Shown here in pieces: positions 1-8,621 of a DNA stretch of 64,000 nucleotides (within the stretch, counting starts at the first letter, position 1; each line of letters begins with the position of its first letter). Below the pieces are notes generated by a model, which worked only from the letters and a program-made list of their open reading frames with translations, did no database searches and was not told where the DNA came from. Source of the DNA: Actinoallomurus sp963736325 (lineage in GTDB: Bacteria; Actinomycetota; Actinomycetes; Streptosporangiales; Streptosporangiaceae); assembly GCA_963736325.1 (NCBI GenBank), contig CAVTOG010000010.1, forward strand, positions 496,001-560,000. The letters run 5' to 3'. The position numbers and the translations under genes are program-made.

Positions 1-396
1 CAGTACGTGCCCGACGCTCTCCACGAGCTGGGCCATCCGGTGGGCGATCATTCCGAGGTTGGAGCCTTCGTGGACCAGCACGGTGAGTCCCGCGAGGTCG
101 CCGATCGCCATGAACAGGAAGTGCCCGGCCGGGAACTTCAGCATGATCTGATCGCATCCGCCCTCGCCCACGAGGTTCGCGATGCTGTGGCCGAGGCTGA
201 TCATGCCGCTGGTCATCGCCGACAACGGGTCGGCGATGTCGGCCGACATCGAGCCGGACGCGAACAGCAGGAGACCGTCGGAGGACACGATCAGGGCGTG
301 TGTCACCCCGGGCGTCGAGGAGGCGAAGTTGTCGACCAGCCACCCGAACTCTCCTGGGTTCGAAGGCTGGGCGCGTGCGCCGCCGATGTTCGTCAC
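1..396 (-). CDS. Roadblock/LC7 domain protein (CvnB-like), 3' end beyond window
   Basis: The 132 codons present read as one roadblock/LC7 domain: a conserved 'VTHALIVSSDGLLL' strand early on, then 'GHSIANLVGEGGCDQIMLK' and 'HFLFMAIGDLAGLTVLV'. Actinomycete roadblock proteins of conservons are about 130-140 residues, so only a few C-terminal residues are missing. The start is a GTG whose first bases overlap the stop of the upstream kinase-like gene (GTGA overlap), implying translational coupling. By family knowledge, such proteins pair with an ATPase-like kinase, a DUF742 protein and a small GTPase in a membrane-associated signalling complex. The last two partners would lie beyond the left edge. 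Confidence 0.88.
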   Translation of the reverse strand, partial: MTNIGGARAQPSNPGEFGWLVDNFASSTPGVTHALIVSSDGLLLFASGSMSADIADPLSAMTSGMISLGHSIANLVGEGGCDQIMLKFPAGHFLFMAIGDLAGLTVLVHEGSNLGMIAHRMAQLVESVGHVL

Positions 397-2012
397 TGTG
401 TCCTTCCCTCCGGCTCATTCGGGTCGGCACTCGGCGCCTGCTGCCCGGACGTGAAGGCGCTCACGTCCTCGGCGAAGGACCGGGCCACCGCCGCCGGGTC
501 CCTGGTGCGGTCGCGGCCGTTCGCGGGCTTGCCCTCACCCCCGCGCAGGCTCGTACGCGTGCGGCGGGGAAGGCCTCCGCTCGGCTCCCTCTCGCCCTCC
601 GCCTTCTCCTCGGCGGGCGGGCGGGCGACGCTGAGGTGCGTCGGGGCGGGCATCTTCGGAGCCTCATGCGAGCGGGTATGCCGGTGCGCACCCTGCTCGG
701 CCGGCGCGGTGATGGGCGGTTCGTGGTCGGGGACCTCGCACAACAGGTCCGGCGGGATCGTCACCATCGCGACCGTGCCGCTCGGCGCTCCCGTGCCGGT
801 GTGCGCGCGGGACGCGAGCCGTACGGTCACGCCGTGCCGATACGCCAGCCGGTGCACCACCGGGAAGCCCGTGTGCTTGCCCGTACGGCCGTTCACCTTC
901 GGAACCGGCCCGGCGAGGGCCCCGTTGAGGATCTTCAGCTGTGAGGCCGGGATCCCGATGCCGGTGTCCTCGACGCGGAGCATCACACCGCCGCTCTCCA
1001 GCAGGTGACCGCTGACCGTGACCGTGGACGGCGAGTAGTTCGTGGCGTTGTCCAGGAGCGCGGCCAGCAGCGACGCCATGTCATCGGCGGCGTACGGGAC
1101 GACGGCCAGCTCGGCCATCCGCCCGATGGTGACCCTGGGGTAGTGCTCGATCGCCGACTCCGCGGCGCGGATCACGTCGACGAGCGAAGAGGTGAATCCG
1201 CCCAGGTCGCCTACTTCGATTCCGGCGAGAATGCGCAGGTCGCGTGCTGCGCGCCGCATCCGCGTGACGGAGTGGTCGACCTGGTAGAGCCACTGCAGGC
1301 GTTCCTCGTCGTCCTCGTCGGCCTCCAGCTCGTCGAGGGAGGGGCGCAGTTGCTCGGCGTGGGCGATCATCTGGAGCGCGAACCGCTCACAGATCTCCGG
1401 CCAGGCCTCGCCGTTCGCCTGGGGGGTGGCTTTGGAGGAGGCCGGGTCGACGAAGGTCGGGGCCTGCGGGAAGTTCGCGTTCTCCGGACGGCCCGGGTCC
1501 TGAGCGTGGCCCGGGGGCGGGAAGCCCGCCTGCCCGGCCGGTGGGCCGACGCGGGACGCTTCGGCGGAGCGTCCCGTACGGTCCGGGTCCGGTGCGACGG
1601 CCGCGCCGTACGCGGGATCGGGCTGCCGCGCTCCACGTGAGGCAGTGGCCTGGTCGTACGCGGGATCGGGCTGCCGCTCTCCGCGTGAAGCGGTGGCCTG
1701 GTCTTGCGCGGGATCGGGCTGCCACGGACCGCGTGAGGCGGCGGCCTGGTCGTGCGCGGGCGACGGACGGTACACGGGCGGCGGGACGGATCCCGGCATC
1801 GGGAACGAGCCGGCCTGAGGCCACCCGACGTGAGGTGCCTGGTTCTGTCCTGTCCGGTTCGTCTGCTCGGAGCCGCGCTGCGCGTCGGTCCGGGTGTCGT
1901 ACGCCGGTTCCTCATCGGCCGGCATCAACCATCGGGCGAGCCGGTGCCGGAGACCTCCGCCCCTCATGACGGGCACCCGCTGAGCCCGTGATGCCGACTC
2001 CGCCGGAGGCAT
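393..2012 (-). CDS. Sensor-less histidine-kinase-like ATP-binding protein (CvnA-type)
   Basis: About 539 residues. The C-terminal half has a DHp-like helix ('YQVDHSVTRMRRAARDLRI', with a candidate His) and an HATPase_c domain with N box 'LLDNATNYSP' and G1 box 'VEDTGIGIP'. The N-terminal part is a Pro/Gly-rich tail beginning 'MRGGGLRHRLARWLMP'. No membrane segments or extracellular sensor domain are visible, unlike full-length CvnA proteins, so it is a soluble kinase-like protein. A 48-bp tandem repeat lies in the linker at 1611-1754. I chose the ATG at 2012, preceded by a GGAG and an AAGGGG; the ATG at 1967 is an alternative. The gene overlaps the roadblock gene by 4 bp. Whether it phosphorylates anything is unknown. 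Confidence 0.85.
   Translation of the reverse strand: MPPAESASRAQRVPVMRGGGLRHRLARWLMPADEEPAYDTRTDAQRGSEQTNRTGQNQAPHVGWPQAGSFPMPGSVPPPVYRPSPAHDQAAASRGPWQPDPAQDQATASRGERQPDPAYDQATASRGARQPDPAYGAAVAPDPDRTGRSAEASRVGPPAGQAGFPPPGHAQDPGRPENANFPQAPTFVDPASSKATPQANGEAWPEICERFALQMIAHAEQLRPSLDELEADEDDEERLQWLYQVDHSVTRMRRAARDLRILAGIEVGDLGGFTSSLVDVIRAAESAIEHYPRVTIGRMAELAVVPYAADDMASLLAALLDNATNYSPSTVTVSGHLLESGGVMLRVEDTGIGIPASQLKILNGALAGPVPKVNGRTGKHTGFPVVHRLAYRHGVTVRLASRAHTGTGAPSGTVAMVTIPPDLLCEVPDHEPPITAPAEQGAHRHTRSHEAPKMPAPTHLSVARPPAEEKAEGEREPSGGLPRRTRTSLRGGEGKPANGRDRTRDPAAVARSFAEDVSAFTSGQQAPSADPNEPEGRTQ
1611..1754 (-). repeat. 48-bp tandem repeat, three copies, inside the kinase-like gene
   Basis: The 17-base word 'cgcgggatcgggctgcc' recurs at 1611, 1659 and 1707, exactly 48 bp apart, and a truncated fourth occurrence begins at 1755. 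In the protein this gives three 16-residue units of the type DQATASRG-x-RQPDPAY in the disordered linker. It keeps the reading frame, so copy-number change would alter linker length only. Confidence 0.9.
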
Positions 2013-2279
2013 ATCTCCACTAAATCCCCTTCGTGGCTGATAGCTGTCGCACAGACGCCCGCATCCGCCACGACCGGCCCGGCGTCCCAGGCCGGCATCG
2101 GTCATGCCCCGATCGTCCGCCGATCACAAACGGGCGAAACGATACATTGGCACACGGGCCGACCCCACGTCAGATACGCCCCCGAAAAGCCATAGAGCGT
2201 AGCACTCAACCCGGACCGCTCAACTCAGTCCTTCGTGCCCCAATGGCCCCTATGTCGGGTTCACCTTATCGGCCGATGA
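2013..2279. other. Intergenic region upstream of the conservon, no gene seen
   Basis: This gap separates the conservon start from the end of the dehydrogenase-like gene; both flanking genes run on the minus strand. It must hold the conservon promoter, but I see no convincing -35/-10 pair, hairpin or operator in it. Confidence 0.5.
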
Positions 2280-3164
2280 TCAGCCTTTGTCGACCTCGGC
2301 GACGATGGCGGCGGTCACGGCACCGGTTCCGGCGGTGCCACCGACGTCGGGGGTACGGATCTCGGCGGACATGGTCGCCTCCACCGCCGTACGTATCAGG
2401 GCGGACGCCGCCGTGCAGGCCGCGTCGCGGTGACGTTCGGCCAGCCAATCGAGCATCATCGCGATCCGCTCGCTCTCGATGCCGGGATGCCGCGCGGCCA
2501 CCTCGTCGAAGATCCTGCGCAGGAACGCCAGGCTCTTGAGAACGTTCGCCTTGTCGAACAACGTCACTCGCCCCGGCCGGCCCGCCTTCCGGCGAGCGGC
2601 CGCGAGCCCGAACGCGATCTCGAAAAGCTCCTCACTGGTCGCCCGCGTGATCGTCATGCGGTCGTGCTCGACGTCGGGGTCCTCCGAACGCGGGTCGCCC
2701 CGCCCGGCGAACAGCCCTTCGGTGCACTCTCGTATGGTGACGAGGTCGATGTCCTTTGCATGCAATACTGGCGGGACACCGGGCAGCAGCGAGGTCGGCC
2801 GGACGCTCGCCAGCAGCCGGTAGCGCTCGCGGATGTCGATCTGCGGCGTGATCTCCGTGCCATCGGCGTTCCGCACCGACGGCAGCCCGATCGCCCCGAG
2901 CAGCACGGCGTCGGCCCGCCCGACCGCCGCCATCGTCCCGGCACTGATCGACACGCCCGTGTCGAGGAACTCCTGCGCTCCGGACTGGTGCTCTTCGTAC
3001 TTCAACCCGACCCCGGCCCGCGCCGCCGCCGTGGAGAGCACGGCACGTGCGGAGTCGAGGACCTCCGGACCGATGCCGTCGCCGGGCAGCAATACGATCC
3101 GGTACGGCTCACCGTCCGCACGGGGGACGGACGGCCGAGACGAGGCTGCGGGATACGTGGACAT
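2280..3164 (-). pseudogene. Isopropylmalate/tartrate dehydrogenase family gene with in-frame internal deletion
   Basis: The N-terminal part is a good family match: 'IVLLPGDGIGPEVL' near the start, then 'VLLGAIGLPSVR', 'DIRERYRLLASVRP' and 'VTIRECTEGLFAGRG'. After 'HPGIESERI' (about residue 234) the protein jumps straight to 'AMMLDWLAERH', the near-C-terminal helix. Intact relatives have some 60-70 residues between these points, including the catalytic Asp-bearing segment, the 'ENMFGDILSD'-type metal/substrate site and the 'HGSAPDIAG' NAD loop. The junction is at about 2462-2463 and is in frame, leaving 294 residues instead of about 355. It should be catalytically dead. The start at 3164 has GAGGGAG about 8 nt upstream. 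It lies in a group with a hydroxyacid dehydrogenase and a GntR regulator. Confidence 0.75.
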
Positions 3165-3218
3165 CGGCGGGCTCCCTCGGGACGGATGACGCTGTCCGAG
3201 CACCCCGGATGCGAGTGA

Positions 3219-3228
3219 TTGTATACAA
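3219..3228. promoter_or_regulatory. Candidate GntR/FCD operator TTGTATACAA
   Basis: A perfect 10-bp palindrome sits between the dehydrogenase pseudogene start and the end of the hydroxyacid dehydrogenase gene. FadR/FCD-type GntR proteins commonly bind TNGTNNNACNA-like palindromes, and such a regulator is encoded 1.1 kb away. Related sequences occur near the regulator's own start (5041-5050) and upstream of the amidase remnant (5239-5248, TTGCATACAG). Confidence 0.5.
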
Positions 3229-3277
3229 ACGCATCACAAAAGGTCCATGCGTGAGACAGCCCGCGAGCCGAGGGCGG

Positions 3278-4237
3278 CTACTTCCCGAGGGCGGTGAGGG
3301 CGGCGTTCACCGCGCCCGCGACCATCTCCAGCCGGGTGACCGTGGTGGCGGAGCCGATGTGCGGCAGGGCCAGGACGCGGGGGTGGCGGACGAGAGGCGC
3401 GTCGGCGGGGGCCGGTTCCGCCGGGTGGACGTCCAGGCCCGCGGCCGCGAGGCGGCCCGAATCCAACGCTCGCAGGAGGGCCGTCTCGTCGACGACTCCC
3501 CCGCGTGAGGTGTTGATGAGGATCGCGCCCGTGCGCACGCGCGCGAGGAAGTCCGCGCCGACCAGGCCGGCGGTCTCGGGGGTGAGGGGGACGTGGAGGC
3601 TGATCACGTCGCTCGCGGAGGCCAGCTCGCGCAGGTCGACGAAGCGCACGCCGGGGTGCGCACCCGCCTCGGGGACCGTACGGGTGGTACAGAGCACCGT
3701 CATGCCGAACGCGGCGCCGTAGCGGGCGACGCGTTCGCCGATGGCGCCGAAGCCGACGATGCCGAGGGTCGCGCCGTCCAGCTGCAGGCCGGTCCACTCC
3801 CAGGGCTCCCAGCGCGACCAGCGTCCCGCCGACAGGTCGGCCGCCGCCGCGCGGACCCCACGGGCGGCGCCGAGCACGAGAGTCCAGGCGAGCTCAGCGG
3901 TGGCGGGTGCCGTCACCGAGCCGGGCAGCCGCACCACCTCGACGCCCGCCCGCCGCGCCGCGTCCTGGTCGATGTGGTCGACCCCAGTCGAGATCGACGA
4001 CACCACCCGAAGGCGATGCCCGTCCTCCAGCCCGTCGAAGAACCCGGCGTCGAGAGGCTCCGAGATCGTCAAAACGATCGCGTCGCTCCGGGCCGCCTCG
4101 GCCCGGACCTCCGCGCTGTCGGCCGTCCCGCCCGGAGCACCGCTCGCCGAGACGACGAGCTCGACACCGTCGAGATCCAGCTCACTCCGGACCGCCTCCG
4201 GCAGCTCCCGGGTGACGAAGACCCGCTTGGCGCTCAT
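3278..4237 (-). CDS. D-2-hydroxyacid dehydrogenase (NAD-binding)
   Basis: This 319-residue protein has the full layout of the glyoxylate/hydroxypyruvate reductase family. A Rossmann glycine motif GFGAIG lies at residues 162-167. The catalytic Arg is in 'TSRGG' (R245), the acidic partner in 'HPAEP' (E274) and the His in 'LPHIGSAT' (H293). The substrate-side loop reads 'SSISTGVDHID' near residue 85. It would reduce a 2-ketoacid or glyoxylate-type substrate in the cytoplasm. It lies downstream of the GntR gene on the same strand, with about 100 bp between, so the two may be one unit. The specific substrate cannot be read from the sequence. Confidence 0.9.
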   Translation of the reverse strand: MSAKRVFVTRELPEAVRSELDLDGVELVVSASGAPGGTADSAEVRAEAARSDAIVLTISEPLDAGFFDGLEDGHRLRVVSSISTGVDHIDQDAARRAGVEVVRLPGSVTAPATAELAWTLVLGAARGVRAAAADLSAGRWSRWEPWEWTGLQLDGATLGIVGFGAIGERVARYGAAFGMTVLCTTRTVPEAGAHPGVRFVDLRELASASDVISLHVPLTPETAGLVGADFLARVRTGAILINTSRGGVVDETALLRALDSGRLAAAGLDVHPAEPAPADAPLVRHPRVLALPHIGSATTVTRLEMVAGAVNAALTALGK

Positions 4238-4339
4238 CCTGCCTCCACACTCAGGCCATCACGGCCGTCCGGTCCATCCCGCCGTACACGACGACCTGGC
4301 TCAAGGCCAGGCCGCGCCCGCCACCCTGCCATCGCGAGG

Positions 4340-5032
4340 TCACGAGACTCCGGCCGGGGGGCCGCCGGCGGCTTCGCGGCTGCGGAGGAGCCGGGACTTG
4401 GCGGAGTAGACGTGGGCGAGCATCACGGACTCGGCCCAGTCACCGCTGCGGGCGCGGAACGCGGCGAGGATCTCCCGGTGGTGCTGGTTGCTGCGCGCCT
4501 GGTCTTCGGGTGTGTAGTCGTACACCGTCCGCAGGACCAGCGGGGACAGGACGACGCCGTTGCGCATGGCGGCGATGACCTCGCCGCCGGCCGCCAGGGC
4601 GATCGCGCCGTGGAACTCGTAGTTGAACTGCGTGGTCTGGTCGATCAGCTGCTCGGCGCCGAGCTCCATCGACCGCGCGGCGTGCTCCATCCTGTCGCAC
4701 AGCTCCGACAGCCGGTCGATCTCGGCGTCGCTGATCAGCATGGCGGCCCGTTTCACGATGAAGCCCTCGACGACCGCGCGCAGGTCGTAGATGGCCGCGA
4801 TGTCGAGGCTCTTCCAGTCGATGACGCGGGCTCCGCGGTGGGGCTCGGACTCGATCATCCCTTCGGCCTGCAGGCGGCCCAGGGCCTCGCGGACCGGGGT
4901 GCGGCTGAAGCCGTAGTGCTCGGCGAGGTTCTTCTCCCCGAGCCGGGAGCCGCCTCCGAGGACCCCGGAGAGGATGTCCCCGCGGATCATCCGATAGGCG
5001 CGGTCGGCGGCGCGTTCGGAAACTGTGCTCAC
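4340..5032 (-). CDS. GntR-family (FadR/FCD) transcriptional regulator
   Basis: The N-terminal winged helix reads 'YRMIRGDILSGVLGGGSRL...LAEHYGFSRTPVREAL', the standard GntR DNA-binding core. It is followed by an all-helical FCD ligand-binding domain with 'IYDLRAVVEGFIVKRAA', 'FHGAIALAAGG' and 'HHREILAAF', where the His and Asp/Glu residues usually hold a metal. I chose the GTG at 5032 (230 residues) because it puts the usual 10 or so residues before the first helix; an ATG at 5095 would add 21 unconserved residues. No clear Shine-Dalgarno is visible for the GTG. FCD regulators usually sense small organic acids, which fits the neighbouring hydroxyacid dehydrogenase. Confidence 0.88.
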   Translation of the reverse strand: MSTVSERAADRAYRMIRGDILSGVLGGGSRLGEKNLAEHYGFSRTPVREALGRLQAEGMIESEPHRGARVIDWKSLDIAAIYDLRAVVEGFIVKRAAMLISDAEIDRLSELCDRMEHAARSMELGAEQLIDQTTQFNYEFHGAIALAAGGEVIAAMRNGVVLSPLVLRTVYDYTPEDQARSNQHHREILAAFRARSGDWAESVMLAHVYSAKSRLLRSREAAGGPPAGVS

Positions 5033-5281
5033 CCGGAAGGACGATACAAGAACGGTGGCCCGCCGACCCGGTGGACCCGCACGCGCCGGGCGCACCCCTC
5101 AGCATCACGCGAGATTGTGCACAACTTGCCCCTTCTCTCTGTCGGCCGAGCAACCAGTGCGATCCGGTTAACTTCGGTGTCATACAGCTAACTCTTGATT
5201 TCTGCGCACTGCTGCAGCATTGACGCTCTTAAGCCAGATTGCATACAGTACTCCCACTTGCAGCAGGGTCGGAGGTCGGCA

Positions 5282-6680
5282 GTGCGGACTCATCGTGATC
5301 AGGGCGCGCCGGACGGCCGGCATGACGGCTGCGGGCGTGGCGCCGCCACCGAGGCATGGGACGCCGCGAACGCCCGCCGCCTCGCCTACGACGACCGCGT
5401 ACGCGCGGTCATCACGTGGATCGACGCGTCGCGCGAGGACGCCGAGGCGGCCGACTCGCGTGCCGCGAAGGGCCGGTCGCTCGGCGCTCTGGACGGGATG
5501 CTGCTCGGGCTGAAGGACAACATCGACACGGCCGGGACGAGGACGACCTCCGGCGCGAGGTTCCTGTCCGGCAACGTGCCGGAGAGGGACGCCACGGCGG
5601 TGACGCGCCTGCGGGAGCAGGGCATCGTGGTGAACGCCAAGCTCAACATGGCCGAGCTGGCCTGGGGCGCGACGACGCAGAACGCCACGTACGGCGCGTG
5701 CCGCAACCCCTGGGACCTCGACCGGATCCCCGGAGGGTCGAGCGGCGGCTCCGGCGCGGCGATCGCGGCCGGCTACTGCGACGCCGCCCTCGGCACCGAC
5801 ACGGGAGCCTCGGTCCGCATCCCGTCCTCGCTGAACGGCGTGGTCGGCCTGCGCCCGAGCGTCGGCACGATTTCCAACCACGGCGTGTTCCCGCCTCGTA
5901 CACGCAGGACGTCATCGGCCCGATGGCGCGCCGCGCGGTCGACGTCGCCCGGCTCACCGAGGCGCTCGTCGGGCCCGACCCCGCGGACCCGTACTCCGTC
6001 GCGAGCGACGGGCCGCCCGCGACGTCGGCGATCGGCAAGCCGCTCAGCGGCCTGACGGCCGGCATCGCCCACGGATTCTTCTTCGACGACCTCGACGACG
6101 GCGTCGGCCAGGTCGTCGAGACGTTCCTCGCCTGGCTGCGGGTACGCGCCGGTGCCGGACTTCGGGGCGGCGGACGCGGCCGAGCACTGGACCCGCATCG
6201 TCCAGCGCGAAGGCGCGTTCGTGCACCGCGAGCGCCTGGCGAACGATCCGGACGCCTTCTCCCTCGATGTGTACGCGCGCGTCTCGGCCGGCCTCGGTGT
6301 GACGGCGACCGAGATGGTGCGCTCGCTCGACTTCCGCGCACGCTACCGGCGGCGTGTTCGCCGACATGGACGTGATCGTCTGCCCGGTGGTGCCGGTGGA
6401 CGTCCCGCTCGCCGGCGGTTACGACTCCCGCGAGCAGACCGGTCCGTTCGCGCACAAGCCGGGGTTCGGGACGCTCGCCGAGGGGTTCTCCGGCCTCCCT
6501 TACATCACCGGCGCGGAGGACCGCCACCCCGTGCTGGCCGGCTACCCGCTGGCCGACGGCGTCGCCGCGCTGACCGGCGCGATGTCCGTGCTGGCCGCCG
6601 TCTGCACGTACGCCGAGTTCAACGCGCTGTCCCAGCAGTATCGCGACACCCCGTCGAAGGGGGACTCCTCACTCGGCTAG
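5282..6680 (+). pseudogene. Amidase-signature family gene broken by frameshifts
   Basis: Amidase features are plain but spread over three frames. The first block carries 'GLKDNIDTAG' (catalytic Lys) and 'GGSSGGSGAAIAAG' with 'GTDTGASVRIPSS' (cis-Ser and nucleophile Ser). The frame breaks near 5890, continues as 'VIGPMARRAVDVARLTEAL', breaks near 6150 with some residues missing, continues as 'DFGAADAAEHW', and breaks again near 6345 before 'DMDVIVCPVVPVDVP' and the C terminus. The GTG at 5282 is preceded by GGAGG. Three separate breaks with small losses indicate real decay rather than one sequencing error. The intact enzyme would have hydrolysed an amide, perhaps within the pathway run by the neighbouring GntR regulator. 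Confidence 0.85.
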
Positions 6681-6815
6681 CACCCTGACAAGTGCTTGCA
6701 TTTTCAAGTTATAGCCGAGAGGGGGGCTTGCGGCAAGACCCCGGTGATGGTCCAGAATCCGCATCCACGACGCGGCCTGCCGGCCGTGGTCGGTGCCGTT
6801 TTCAGGGGGAGTTCG

Positions 6816-8042
6816 ATGCGTGTTCTACTGTCCACGATCGGGTCGCGTGGCGAGGTCCAGCCGCTGGTGGCGCTGGCGGTGGAGTTGAGGACTCTCGGGG
6901 TGGAGGTACGGGTGTGCGCGCCGCCCGACTTCCGCGGCTGGATCGACACCCTCGGGATCCCTTTCTCGCCCATCGGACCCGAGCTGCGTCAGACCGCATC
7001 GGCGAGCCGGCGCGGGCCGCTGACACCGCCCACGCCGGAGCGGCGGCGGCAGATGCTCGAGGGCACGGTCGCTACCCAGTTCGCCACGATCCCGGCGGCG
7101 GCCCAGGGCTGCGACGCCATCGTGGGAGGCGGCGCCCTGTCGATCGCCGCTCGCTCGATCGCCGAGCAGATGGGGATCGCCTACTTCTACGCGAGCTACT
7201 GCCCGAGGACACTGCCGTCCCCGCACCACGCACCGATCCCGCACTGGGGGGCGGCACCGGCGGGTGGAACGGCCGATCACCGCGCGCTCTGGGCCGAGGA
7301 CGCGGAACGCTGGAACGGCACCGTCGGCGCCGCTCTGAACTCCCATCGGGCATCGGCCGGCCTGGCTCCGGTCACGGACGTGCGCGGCCACATGTTCACC
7401 GACCGGCCCTGGCTCGCCGCCGACCCGACGCTGGGGCCCTGGCCCGAGCCCGCGGACTCCGGCGTCGTTCAGACGGGCGCGTGGATCCTGGCGGATCAGG
7501 CTCCGCTGTCTCCCGAGCTGGTGGACTTCCTCGACGACGGTGAACCGCCCGTCTATTTCGGATTCGGCAGCATCCGCGCTCCACAGGACATCGGTAAGGC
7601 GATGATCGGAGCGGCCCGTGCCCTCGGCCGCCGCGCGATCGTGTACCGCGGCTGGACCGGCCTGTCGCCGGTGGACGACCGGCCCGACTGCCTGTCCATC
7701 AGCGACGTCAATCAGCAGGCGCTCTTCAAGCGGGTCGCCGCCGTCGTCCACCACGGAGGGGCGGGCACCACGACGGCGGCAGCGCGGGCCGGAGCGCCGC
7801 AGGTCCTCATCCCCCAGCACTACGACCAGCCCTACTGGGCGGGGCGAATCAACGACCTCGGGATCGGAGCCGCGCACCCGCAGGTCGCGCCGACCGTCGA
7901 CTCGCTGGTCACGGCCCTCGACCACGCGCTGCAGCCGGACGTGGCGGACCGCGCCGGGGTCGTCGCCGCCTCGGTGCGCGCCGACGGCGCAGCCGCCGCC
8001 GCGCGGCAGCTGATGGCCTCATGCTCTCAGAAAGCGCGCTGA
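6816..8042 (+). CDS. UGT-type glycosyltransferase (GT1, antibiotic-glycosyltransferase-like)
   Basis: 408 residues with the two-domain GT-B layout. The N terminus is 'MRVLLSTIGSRGEVQPLVALA', the usual Rossmann start with a GS.G..P.. loop. The C-terminal donor-binding segment is 'VVHHGGAGTTTAAARAGAPQ' followed by 'IPQHYDQPYWAGRINDLGIG', as in vancomycin/macrolide-type and sterol glycosyltransferases. The ATG at 6816 has GGGGGAG six bases upstream; an upstream ATG at 6696 would add 40 unconserved residues. It stands alone, with no sugar-nucleotide or natural-product genes beside it, so it may glycosylate an exogenous or distant aglycone (some relatives inactivate macrolides). It converges on the regulator remnant at 8051, 8 bp away. 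Confidence 0.88.
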   Translation: MRVLLSTIGSRGEVQPLVALAVELRTLGVEVRVCAPPDFRGWIDTLGIPFSPIGPELRQTASASRRGPLTPPTPERRRQMLEGTVATQFATIPAAAQGCDAIVGGGALSIAARSIAEQMGIAYFYASYCPRTLPSPHHAPIPHWGAAPAGGTADHRALWAEDAERWNGTVGAALNSHRASAGLAPVTDVRGHMFTDRPWLAADPTLGPWPEPADSGVVQTGAWILADQAPLSPELVDFLDDGEPPVYFGFGSIRAPQDIGKAMIGAARALGRRAIVYRGWTGLSPVDDRPDCLSISDVNQQALFKRVAAVVHHGGAGTTTAAARAGAPQVLIPQHYDQPYWAGRINDLGIGAAHPQVAPTVDSLVTALDHALQPDVADRAGVVAASVRADGAAAAARQLMASCSQKAR

Positions 8043-8050
8043 GCGCCCCG

Positions 8051-8621
8051 TTACTCGGTCGTAGGCGCGACGAGCCGGGTCAGCGCTGCATGTGAGGGGG
8101 TGCCGGGGGCGGCGGAGTACGCGACCAGGCGCTGGCCCGGGGAGTCCGGCACGGCCAGGACGTCGTAGTCCAGCGTCACCCTGCCGATGACCGGGTGGTT
8201 CAGGTGCTTGCGTCCGCTGACCTTGTGACGGAGTTCGCGTGCGGCCCACAGACGGCGGAAGTCCGGGGCGGTCTTCTCCAGTTCGGCCATCAAGGCGGCG
8301 GGCCCGTGGTCGTCAGGGCGGTGGCCGGCGGACGCGCGCAGGTGGGCGGCCGAGTCCGACGCGATGTCCGCCCAGCCGGCGAAGACGCAGCGCACGTTGT
8401 TCGGGCGGCGGGGACCGCCGGTGAGGTGGCGGAACAGGGCGGCCGCGGCTGCGTTCCAGGCCGGCACGTCGCCGCGCCGCCCGATCACGTACGCGGCGGT
8501 CGGCGGGGCGAGGGTCGAGCATGCGGCGTGCACCGGGCGCGAGTGCCTCCGGCCCGTCGTCCGCGCCGGCCAGCGCGAACAGGTGCTCGCGCTCGGCGCC
8601 GGACAGCCGCAGCGCACGTGC
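8051..8621 (-). pseudogene. MmyB-like HTH regulator, C-terminal part only
   Basis: The segment reads as the end of an Xre/MmyB-type regulator. First comes 'ARALRLSGAEREHLFALAG', the linker that normally follows the HTH. Then, in a shifted frame, come 'AYVIGRRGDVPAWNAAAAAL' and the ligand-binding domain with 'VFAGWADIASDSAAHLRA', 'LWAARELRHKVSGRK' and 'TLDYDVLAVPDSPGQ'. The DNA-binding helices are absent; in their place the sequence runs directly into an ABC ATPase remnant at about 8621. With no HTH and an internal frameshift, it cannot work as a repressor. Confidence 0.8.

Noticed and set aside
1611..1754. Regular 48-bp repeats considered as a CRISPR array
   Set aside because: The units are directly adjacent with no unique spacers, stay in one reading frame, and sit inside a gene. 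The 42-bp repeats at 62082-62291 were rejected for the same reasons.
5282..6680. Amidase breaks as simple sequencing errors
   Set aside because: At two of the three points residues are missing as well as the frame being shifted, and neighbouring genes are intact, so decay is likelier. Read data could still overturn this.
6816..8042. Glycosyltransferase as part of a natural-product cluster
   Set aside because: No polyketide, peptide-synthetase or deoxysugar genes lie anywhere near it; the flanks are a broken amidase and a collapsed transporter.
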